Below, piece after piece: positions 1-4,838 of a DNA stretch of 6,018 bases. The notes under the pieces are model-generated. The model was given only the letters and a program-made list of their open reading frames with translations. It was not told the origin of the DNA and ran no database searches. Every line of letters starts with the position of its first letter. Position 1 is the first letter of the stretch. Source of the DNA: Elusimicrobiota bacterium (GTDB taxonomy: Bacteria > CG03 > SLGR01 > PWQF01). Location of the stretch: positions 1 through 6,018 of the forward strand of contig PWMP01000132.1 in assembly GCA_003558145.1 (NCBI GenBank). The letters run 5' to 3'. The position numbers and the translations under genes are program-made.

Positions 1-5
1 CAATG

Positions 6-81
6 TGGCTCCCCGGGTTGGACTCGAACCAACAACTTAGCGGTTAACAGCCGCTCACTCTGCCAATTGAGTTACCGGGGA
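6..81 (-). tRNA. tRNA-Asn (anticodon GUU), CCA encoded
   Basis: Read on the minus strand this folds into a complete 76-nt cloverleaf. The acceptor stem TCCCCGG pairs with CCGGGGA, followed by discriminator G and a genome-encoded CCA. The D arm is ACTC/GAGT around an 8-nt loop holding GG. The anticodon stem AGCGG/CCGCT encloses loop CTGTTAA, so the anticodon is GTT (positions 48-46), which reads Asn codons AAC/AAU. The variable loop is 5 nt, and the T arm GTTGG/CCAAC carries loop TTCGAGT. All stems are fully Watson-Crick paired. It appears to have its own promoter just upstream. Confidence 0.97.
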
Positions 82-116
82 ACTAGATGTGAAATTGGCA
101 GTTCAAAAGTTAAGAG

Positions 117-145
117 AATATACAAAATTACTTTTGATTTGTAAA
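117..145 (-). promoter_or_regulatory. Predicted sigma-70-type promoter of tRNA-Asn
   Basis: On the minus strand, TTTACA (145-140; 5 of 6 matches to TTGACA) is followed after exactly 17 nt by TATATT (122-117; 5 of 6 to TATAAT). A start about 7 nt downstream, near position 110, would give a leader of roughly 29 nt before the mature tRNA 5' end at 81, a normal length for RNase P processing. The same -10 hexamer and spacer occur in front of porG in this window, which supports both calls. The assignment rests on pattern only. Confidence 0.6.
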
Positions 146-151
146 CCGCTT

Positions 152-173
152 AGTACAGACTTAGCGCTGTACT
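152..173 (-). repeat. 7-bp inverted repeat across the lipoprotein stop codon
   Basis: AGTACAG (152-158) and CTGTACT (167-173) are perfect reverse complements around an 8-nt loop that contains the TAA stop of the upstream lipoprotein gene. On the transcript this forms a 7-bp hairpin at the end of the por-lipoprotein operon, just before the tRNA promoter. No T-run follows it on the minus strand, so it is not a canonical intrinsic terminator. It may be a 3'-end stabilising hairpin or chance. Confidence 0.4.
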
Positions 174-541
174 TCAATAATTATTGTATCTCTTAATTCT
201 CCTATTGAAGCAGTAACGAAGACTAATCCTGTTTCTGCGGCCGAAGGAATAGTATAAACAACATTTTCGCCTTCCTCCGGGTCAAGTGAACCCACATCCG
301 CTTTCCATATAGGAGAAAACTTTACTTTATTTCCCCTACTGTCATATGCATTTGCTGTGAGCTCTATGGAATCTCCGGGTTTTACGATTGGGACATCTTC
401 ATCTGCAACAGAAGAATAAATTCTTATTAGATAAATATTTCTTGGAGTTCCTGAAGAAGAAAAACCTGGGAGAAAACCGCAGCCGGAGGAAAGTAAAGCT
501 AATACAGTAAGGAGAGAAAGAATTTTAAAAATTTTTATCAT
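161..541 (-). CDS. Small lipoprotein with a bacterial Ig-like (Big-type) domain
   Basis: A 126-residue protein with a clear lipoprotein signal. It has a basic N-terminus (Lys3, Lys6), a hydrophobic stretch at about 7-17, then LSSGC with the lipidated Cys at residue 21. Gly at +2 means there is no Asp retention signal, so outer-membrane or surface placement is plausible. After a Gly/Ser-rich linker, residues about 36-126 show the alternating beta pattern of Ig-like domains: VKPGDSIELTANAYDSRGN, then a Trp (IWKADVG), a YTIP strand, VTAS and a final IIIEV strand. The start lies 9 nt after the porB stop, so it is probably the last gene of the por transcript. GGAGG (565-561) lies 19 nt before the ATG, too far to be a good Shine-Dalgarno site. 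The fold is inferred from residue pattern. The function is unknown. Confidence 0.85.
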   Translation of the reverse strand: MIKIFKILSLLTVLALLSSGCGFLPGFSSSGTPRNIYLIRIYSSVADEDVPIVKPGDSIELTANAYDSRGNKVKFSPIWKADVGSLDPEEGENVVYTIPSAAETGLVFVTASIGELRDTIIIEVQR

Positions 542-550
542 TATATTTTT

Positions 551-1504
551 TTATTCCGAGCCTCCTTCGCTTGATGTTGCCTTTTCCATTCTTTCAAGAC
601 GATCCCAATTTTCATCTGCCCACTGTTGTATTTCTTCAATAATATGATGATTTTCCTTTTTTGTAAGATGCCTGAACCGGCCTTGCATTTTAATCCAATC
701 TTCTACCGGACGGATTTTTTTGTCTCTGGGCTTGTATGTTATCCGCCATTGGCCGTTTTCAATTTCATAAAGAGGCCATATCTTTGAATTAACTGCTATG
801 TCGGATATTTCTACTGCAAGATCGTCGGCGTGTTTCCATCCGGGGGGGCAAGGGGAAAGAACATTCAGTACCGCAGGCCCCTTTACGGCAAAAGCTTTTG
901 AAGCCTTGGTTATAAGGTCTTTCCAGTTGGAAATAGCTCCCTGAGCAACATAAGGTATTTTGTGGGCAGCACATATGGCCGTCAAATCTTTTGGAAACTG
1001 CTGCTTTCCGGGAACTGCTTCGCCGGCCGGAGATGTCGTAGTTGAAGAGCCTCTGGGAGTAGATCCGCTACGCTGTACACCTGTATTCATATAGGCGCCG
1101 TTATCATAGCAAAGATAAACAAAGTCATGCCCTCTTTCAAGCGCACCGGAAAGTGCCTGAAGGCCTATATCATAGGTGCCCCCGTCGCCACCTATTGCAA
1201 GTATTTTGATTTCCCTTTTTATTTTTCCCTGTCTTTTAAGAGATTGATATGCTGCCTCAACGCCGGCAGCAGTGGAAGCTGAGTTTTCAAACGCACTGTG
1301 AATAAAAGGAGTTTTCCAGGCCGTATACGGGAATATTGTTGTGGCAACTTCAAGACATCCGGTAGCGTTCGTTACAACAACAGGGTCTTTTGTTCCCATA
1401 AGAACCATTTTTGCCACAATTGGCGCCCCACATCCCGAACATAGACGGTGACCGGATCCAAGCCTTTCAGGTATTTTCGGAAATTCTTTAATGTTCAGTT
1501 TCAT
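551..1504 (-). CDS. porB: Pyruvate:ferredoxin oxidoreductase, beta (thiamine diphosphate) subunit
   Basis: Beta subunit (317 aa) of the heterotetrameric pyruvate/2-oxoacid:ferredoxin oxidoreductase. It holds thiamine diphosphate and the proximal [4Fe-4S] cluster that takes electrons from the hydroxyethyl intermediate. Cys22, Cys25 (LCSGCG), Cys50 and Cys219 (SPCPPGW) match the four cluster ligands of the family, including the 3- and 25-residue spacings. The diphosphate motif starts GDGGTYDIG at 106-114 and ends at CYDN (132-135). The following AYMNTGVQRS (137-146) is typical of pyruvate-type beta subunits. Gly136 stands where many homologues have Glu. The C-terminal tail (about 260-317) is charged and helical. 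Normally porB follows porA directly. Here a lipoprotein gene intervenes, ending 15 nt upstream. That spacer, AAGTCAAAATAAATA, has no Shine-Dalgarno motif. Substrate pyruvate is likely; a branched-chain 2-oxoacid is less likely. Confidence 0.95.
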   Translation of the reverse strand: MKLNIKEFPKIPERLGSGHRLCSGCGAPIVAKMVLMGTKDPVVVTNATGCLEVATTIFPYTAWKTPFIHSAFENSASTAAGVEAAYQSLKRQGKIKREIKILAIGGDGGTYDIGLQALSGALERGHDFVYLCYDNGAYMNTGVQRSGSTPRGSSTTTSPAGEAVPGKQQFPKDLTAICAAHKIPYVAQGAISNWKDLITKASKAFAVKGPAVLNVLSPCPPGWKHADDLAVEISDIAVNSKIWPLYEIENGQWRITYKPRDKKIRPVEDWIKMQGRFRHLTKKENHHIIEEIQQWADENWDRLERMEKATSSEGGSE

Positions 1505-1519
1505 TATTTATTTTGACTT

Positions 1520-1870
1520 TTAGTTTTCCTGCAAATCGTTTATTCTACCATGAAATTGCTGTTGCAAATCTGGGTCCGTCATTATAGTGTTCCACTGCTC
1601 TTCATAGGCAGGATTAGTTTCCAACTGCTGCAGAGTTACGCCGTGAGAATCCGCAACTTCTTCCATTCTAAACTGAAATTCATCTATCGTTCCTTCCGGA
1701 TCAACCTGATAGTCCTCCTGCAGTTCCATGCTTAAATAGGAAGAATGCGCCATTATATCTATTAGTGCTTCATTAGATAAATCAGTTGTCATTTCATCGT
1801 CGTTAGTGCCGCAACCTGCAATGGCAAAAATCATAAGGACTGCAAGTAGCTTTGCTGCAAATTTAATCAT
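1520..1870 (-). CDS. Small acidic lipoprotein of unknown function inserted in the por operon
   Basis: A 116-residue predicted lipoprotein that I do not recognise. Residues 1-20 form a standard signal: Lys3 and Lys7, a hydrophobic core at about 8-18, lipobox IAGC, lipidated Cys20, and Gly at +2. The mature part (97 residues) is strikingly acidic, with 23 Asp/Glu against 2 Arg and no Lys. It looks largely helical, with no Cys after Cys20 and no metal-binding motif. The ATG overlaps the porA TGA as ATGA, and GGGAG (1882-1878) lies 7 nt before the start, so the gene is well placed for efficient translation and coupling to porA. It is followed by porB after 15 nt. An extracytoplasmic lipoprotein between two subunits of a cytoplasmic enzyme is unexpected. 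The location suggests co-expression, not a proven role in the enzyme. Confidence 0.85.
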   Translation of the reverse strand: MIKFAAKLLAVLMIFAIAGCGTNDDEMTTDLSNEALIDIMAHSSYLSMELQEDYQVDPEGTIDEFQFRMEEVADSHGVTLQQLETNPAYEEQWNTIMTDPDLQQQFHGRINDLQEN

Positions 1871-3051
1871 TCTCTTACTCCCAGGTAGACTACTTGTTCT
1901 ACCTTTTTTCCCTTCTTCACTTCTTTTAAATCGGAAAATACCTGCTCTATCTGAGCAGGGTTGATTTCCCTTCCGCCAAGTCCGTATATATACTTAAGTA
2001 TAGTAGGCCTGCTTTCTTTTTCATAAAGTGCTGATTTAATATCCGCCAGCATTGGTCCCCCTGTACCTGAGAAAGTCTCGCTTCTGTCAAGTACGGCAAC
2101 CGCTGACAGCCCCGAAAGTTTTTCTGCAATTTCTTCTGCAGGGAAGGGCCTGAACATCCTGGGGAATAAAAGTCCGACTTTCTCTCCTTTTTCTCGGAGA
2201 GCGTCCACTACATCTTTCGCAGTTCCTATTGTTGAATTGAGCGCTACTATTGCTGTTTCGGCGTCTTTTATTTTATATGTTTCAACCCGGTTATATTTTC
2301 TTCCAGAAATTTTTTCAAATTCTTTGTAAATACTGTCAGTTACTTCAAAAACATGACTTATAGCCTCTGACTGCTGTCTTTTATGTTCAAAGTAGTAGTC
2401 AAACAGATCCAGGGGTCCGTAGGTAACAGGATTGTCTGTGTCTAAAAGCGGAAAAGGAAGTTTCAGTTCTCCTGCGAATTTTTTAACTTTTTCATCTTCC
2501 AGAATGTCCACGCGCTCCATAGCGTGGCTGGTTATGAATCCGTCCTGACATACCATTACCGGGAGTAATATTTTCTCGTGCTCTGCTATTCTGACCGCAG
2601 CTATTACATTGTCGTAGGCTTCCTGCGCGCTTTCGCAGTAAATCTGTATCCATCCGGAATCCCTGGCGCCCATTGTGTCCGAGTGATCACAGTGTATATT
2701 TATGGGAGCTGATAGCGCCCTGTTGACAACCGGCATCACAATCGGCAGACGGTTTGAGGCGGCAACGTATAGTATCTCCCACATAAGGGCAAGTCCCGCA
2801 GAGGCGGTCGCTGTCATAGCTCTTGCTCCGGCTGCCGAGGCACCAACACAGGCCGACATAGCAGAATGTTCTGACTCAACAGGAACGAATTCAGTATTTA
2901 CTTTACCATCATTCACAAACTGAGAAAACTTCATAACAATTTCGGTCTGGGGTGTTATGGGGTACGCTGCAACAACGTCAGGGTCTATCTGGCGCATCGC
3001 TTCGCTGACCGCTGAGGCTCCAGTAAGTGGTTTTATAAAATTCTTTGTCAT
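1867..3051 (-). CDS. porA: Pyruvate:ferredoxin oxidoreductase, alpha subunit
   Basis: Alpha subunit, 394 aa, the usual length for the separate-subunit enzyme. Residues about 8-230 are the pyrimidine-binding thiamine diphosphate domain, with the signature AAYPITPQTEIV (28-39) and VESEHSA (58-64), which carries the conserved Glu that activates the cofactor. NRALSAPINIHCDHSD (110-125) holds Arg111, which by family alignment corresponds to the arginine that contacts the 2-oxoacid carboxylate. Residues about 262-380 form the transketolase C-terminal-like domain II, including GLLFPRMFRPFP (293-304) and LDRSETFSGTGGP (321-333). The start overlaps the end of porD by 4 nt (ATGA) and the stop overlaps the following lipoprotein start by 4 nt. 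The upstream sequence is purine-rich but lacks a strong Shine-Dalgarno motif, which fits translation coupled to porD. The IHCDHSD variant and the neighbouring porB favour pyruvate as substrate. Confidence 0.95.
   Translation of the reverse strand: MTKNFIKPLTGASAVSEAMRQIDPDVVAAYPITPQTEIVMKFSQFVNDGKVNTEFVPVESEHSAMSACVGASAAGARAMTATASAGLALMWEILYVAASNRLPIVMPVVNRALSAPINIHCDHSDTMGARDSGWIQIYCESAQEAYDNVIAAVRIAEHEKILLPVMVCQDGFITSHAMERVDILEDEKVKKFAGELKLPFPLLDTDNPVTYGPLDLFDYYFEHKRQQSEAISHVFEVTDSIYKEFEKISGRKYNRVETYKIKDAETAIVALNSTIGTAKDVVDALREKGEKVGLLFPRMFRPFPAEEIAEKLSGLSAVAVLDRSETFSGTGGPMLADIKSALYEKESRPTILKYIYGLGGREINPAQIEQVFSDLKEVKKGKKVEQVVYLGVRE
1878..1882 (-). promoter_or_regulatory. Ribosome binding site of the intra-operon lipoprotein
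   Basis: GGGAG on the minus strand lies inside the last codons of porA, 7 nt before the lipoprotein ATG at 1870. It supports that start and shows the lipoprotein is positioned for its own efficient initiation, in contrast to porB just downstream, which has no such site. Confidence 0.65.
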
Positions 3052-3332
3052 TTTTCTTCTTTTTTCATTTCAATGCATTTAACCGGACAGATATTAGAGC
3101 AAATGCCGCAACCCTTACAATAGTCCAGGTCTATTTTTCCAAGAGTGCCGTCCGCTTTCGCCTCTATGGCCATGTCGGGGCAGTAAAGATAGCACTGAAG
3201 GCAATTTATGCATTTTTCCCTGTCAACATCAGGCAGGAATGTCCGCCAGTCGCCTGTTTTATATTTGGCGGCGTTGCCGGCTTCGGTGATTCTACCGCCT
3301 ATTTCTAATTCTTTCCAGCCTTTTTCACTCAT
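3048..3332 (-). CDS. porD: Pyruvate:ferredoxin oxidoreductase, delta subunit (2[4Fe-4S] ferredoxin-type)
   Basis: A 94-residue delta subunit. It carries the two distal [4Fe-4S] clusters that pass electrons from the beta subunit to soluble ferredoxin. The first Cys motif is C41-x2-C44-x2-C47-x3-C51-Pro and the second C72-x2-C75-x2-C78-x3-C82-Pro, the standard bacterial two-cluster ferredoxin pattern. The N-terminal 40 residues (GWKELEIGG, then GDWRTFLPDVD) are the lead-in typical of PorD proteins and absent from free ferredoxins. The ATG lies within the last codons of porG (8-nt overlap), and the gene ends in a 4-nt overlap with porA. A strong GGAGG (3346-3342) 9 nt upstream confirms the start. 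Confidence 0.95.
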   Translation of the reverse strand: MSEKGWKELEIGGRITEAGNAAKYKTGDWRTFLPDVDREKCINCLQCYLYCPDMAIEAKADGTLGKIDLDYCKGCGICSNICPVKCIEMKKEEK

Positions 3333-3906
3333 GTTTTACTTCCTCCGCCGCTCTTTCTATCCCTTTTAAATTTGCCTCAACTGCTGAAGGTACAATTTTT
3401 CCTTCGAAACGCGATCTTATTTTTTCTTTTAATACTTTTATGTCTACAACACCCGTAACTTTAACCAGAGCGCCAAGCATGGGGACATTCATAACCGGAC
3501 GCCCAAGTGTATCAAGAGCTATCCCTGTGGCGTCAACGGTGTAAACAAGGCAGTTTTGGGTAGATTTGAGTTCTTTTTTCATTTCGGCAGGGCTTTTTTC
3601 GGTGTTTATTATAATTTTTCCGGAATCTTCAAGTCCGTCCAGGACATTCTGGGATTCGATGAGGGATGGGTCCAGAACAACTACTACTTCCGGGCTTACA
3701 ACCCCTGAATGTATCCTTATCTCATCATCGCTTATTCTTGTGAATGCCTTTACGGGGGCTCCCGTTCTTTCGGGTCCGTATTCAGGGAAAGCCTGCACGT
3801 ATTTGCCGCCTTCAAGAGCTGCTTCTCCTAAAAGCATACAGGCAGTTTTTGACCCCTGGCCGCCTCTTCCGTGAAATCTTATTTCTAGTATTCCGTTCTT
3901 TTTCAT
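3325..3906 (-). CDS. porG: Pyruvate:ferredoxin oxidoreductase, gamma subunit
   Basis: Gamma subunit, 193 aa, normal for the family. It stabilises the complex and contributes to the CoA-binding region. Signature elements in order are EIRFHGRGGQG (8-18), AFPEYGPERTGAPV (39-52), VVVVLDPSL (74-82), and NVPMLGALVKVTG (140-152), followed by a C-terminal helix with the VPSAVEANLKGIERA pattern (172-186). It is the first gene of the por cluster, giving the order gamma-delta-alpha-(lipoprotein)-beta, close to the gamma-delta-alpha-beta order known from many anaerobes. The recR stop is 34 nt upstream and a promoter lies in that gap. The ATG is the only credible start: the upstream frame reaches a TAA within eight codons. 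No Shine-Dalgarno motif precedes it, which fits a leaderless message. Confidence 0.95.
   Translation of the reverse strand: MKKNGILEIRFHGRGGQGSKTACMLLGEAALEGGKYVQAFPEYGPERTGAPVKAFTRISDDEIRIHSGVVSPEVVVVLDPSLIESQNVLDGLEDSGKIIINTEKSPAEMKKELKSTQNCLVYTVDATGIALDTLGRPVMNVPMLGALVKVTGVVDIKVLKEKIRSRFEGKIVPSAVEANLKGIERAAEEVKHE
3342..3346 (-). promoter_or_regulatory. Ribosome binding site of porD
   Basis: GGAGG on the minus strand, within the porG coding sequence, 9 nt before the porD ATG at 3332. It fixes the porD start despite the 8-nt overlap with porG. Confidence 0.75.
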
Positions 3907-3915
3907 GATTGGTTT

Positions 3916-3944
3916 AATATATATAAATTATAATATTATGTCAA
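3916..3944 (-). promoter_or_regulatory. Predicted promoter of the por operon, overlapping the recR stop codon
   Basis: On the minus strand, a perfect -35 TTGACA (3944-3939) is followed by a 17-nt AT-only spacer and TATATT (3921-3916; 5 of 6 to the -10 consensus). The TGA of recR lies inside the -35 hexamer. Counting about 7 nt from the -10 puts the start near 3909, only about three bases before the porG ATG at 3906. A perfect TATAAT also occurs at 3932-3927 but lacks a matching -35. The pattern is strong, but the transcription start is inferred. Confidence 0.7.
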
Positions 3945-4540
3945 AAGCTCCGGCGGCCTTCCAGGGCGCGCCCCAAAGTTGGACCATCCGCATATTCCAG
4001 ATTGCCTCCTATTGGGATGCCGTAAGCAAGCCGCGTTACCTTAACTTTGAAATTTTCCAGTACTTCTTTTATATACTCTGCAGTTGCTTCTCCTTCAACG
4101 TTAGGATCGGTTGCAATAATTATTTCTTTAACTCCCCCTTTTTTTACTCTTTCCGTAAGTTCCTTGATTTTTAAGTCCCCGGGACCTATACCGTCCAGTG
4201 GAGAAAGAGCCCCCATAAGAACATGATAAAGGCCGCTGTAGCGCCCGGATTGCTCTATCGCAAGAACATCCTGGGGGTTTTCAACAACACATACTGTAGA
4301 TGCATCTCTACGTGGGGATTCGCATATACGGCATACCTGTCTGTCTGTGAAGTTTCCGCATATGCTGCAGGGCCTTATTGTTTCAACGGCTTCCGTAAGT
4401 GCACCGGCAAGCTCGCCGGCTTCCTCTGGCGGCGATTTGATTATATGAAAGGCGAGGCGCTGAGCAGTCCTGCCTCCTATTCCGGGAAGACGGGAAAGCG
4501 CGTTAATAAGTTTGTTTAACGATTCGGGAAGATGATGCAT
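3941..4540 (-). CDS. recR: Recombination mediator protein RecR
   Basis: RecR, 199 aa (family about 200), acts with RecO/RecF to load RecA on SSB-coated single-stranded DNA at gaps and stalled forks. Domains in order: an N-terminal helix-hairpin-helix (LINALSRLPGIGGRTAQRLA, 11-30); a four-Cys zinc finger with Cys58, Cys61, Cys70 and Cys73; a Toprim domain from about 81, with VCVVENPQD (83-91, conserved Glu87) and ATDPNVEGEATA (143-154); and the C-terminal RecR signature, LAYGIPIGGNLEY (171-183) followed by TLGRALEGR (188-196). All key residues are present. The start lies 1 nt after the ybaB stop, with only a weak upstream GG-rich stretch, so translation is probably coupled. Its stop codon doubles as part of the por -35 element. 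Confidence 0.97.
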   Translation of the reverse strand: MHHLPESLNKLINALSRLPGIGGRTAQRLAFHIIKSPPEEAGELAGALTEAVETIRPCSICGNFTDRQVCRICESPRRDASTVCVVENPQDVLAIEQSGRYSGLYHVLMGALSPLDGIGPGDLKIKELTERVKKGGVKEIIIATDPNVEGEATAEYIKEVLENFKVKVTRLAYGIPIGGNLEYADGPTLGRALEGRRSF

Positions 4541-4541
4541 A

Positions 4542-4835
4542 TCAGCCCATCAGTCCAGAAAGGCCGCCCATGCCGCCCATAGCTTCTTTTGCCTTCTGCT
4601 GCTGAATTTGATTCTGCTTTTTAAGGCAGGATTCTATAACCGATTTTATGGAGGTTTCCAGTTCCTTTCGGTCTGCCGTAAAAGTTTCCTGCGGTATTTT
4701 AAACTCTTTCACTTTACCGTCACCGGTTATTGAAAGTTTTACCCCGCCGGATTCATCACTGACAAGACTGTTTTTTATTTCTTTCTGAATTTTTTTAATG
4801 GCCGACGCCTGCTTCATAAGCTGTTTTATATCCAT
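4542..4835 (-). CDS. ybaB: YbaB/EbfC family nucleoid-associated DNA-binding protein
   Basis: A 97-residue YbaB/EbfC protein, a dimeric, tweezer-like DNA-binding protein that coats or organises the nucleoid. The N-terminal helix MDIKQLMKQASAIKKIQKEI (1-20) matches the family start (a Met/Lys/Gln-rich helix). It is followed by a small beta sheet (VKLSITGDGKVKEFKI, 32-47) and a C-terminal helix with Lys/Gln repeats, ending in a Gly/Met-rich tail (GGMGGLSGLMG) typical of many family members. The gene sits between dnaX (3 nt away) and recR (1 nt away), the arrangement conserved across bacteria. GGGAG (4852-4848) lies 12 nt before the ATG, inside the end of dnaX. The exact cellular role in this organism cannot be read from sequence. 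Confidence 0.95.
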   Translation of the reverse strand: MDIKQLMKQASAIKKIQKEIKNSLVSDESGGVKLSITGDGKVKEFKIPQETFTADRKELETSIKSVIESCLKKQNQIQQQKAKEAMGGMGGLSGLMG

Positions 4836-4838
4836 ACT

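Noticed and set aside
152..173. Inverted repeat as an intrinsic terminator
   Set aside because: The 7-bp stem is followed on the minus strand by AAGCGG rather than a T-run, so it is listed only as an inverted repeat.
1550..1735. Plus-strand open frame opposite the acidic lipoprotein gene
   Set aside because: It is short, has no ribosome site, and opposes an ORF with a textbook lipoprotein signal, a GGGAG site and an ATGA overlap.
3045..3308. Plus-strand open frame opposite porD
   Set aside because: It lies antisense to a well-supported Cys-motif ferredoxin gene. Its translation shows no family features, and it is a shadow frame.
3927..3932. Perfect TATAAT in the recR-porG gap as the main -10 element
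   Set aside because: The sequence 17 nt upstream (CCGGAG region) has no -35 resemblance, whereas TATATT at 3921-3916 sits exactly 17 nt from a perfect TTGACA.
4139..4145. A7 run followed by G5 in recR (GTA AAA AAA GGG) as a programmed frameshift site
   Set aside because: A -1 slip meets a TAA almost at once and would cut RecR inside the Toprim domain. No regulatory frameshift is known to me in recR, and Lys-Lys-Gly-Gly coding explains the run.
3905..4174. Plus-strand open frame starting in the recR-porG gap
   Set aside because: It begins on the wrong strand inside the AT-rich promoter and runs through recR. The composition reflects the complement of recR only.
4223..4519. Plus-strand open frame opposite recR
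   Set aside because: It is antisense to a fully conserved RecR with all zinc and Toprim residues. No ribosome site or recognisable domain was seen.
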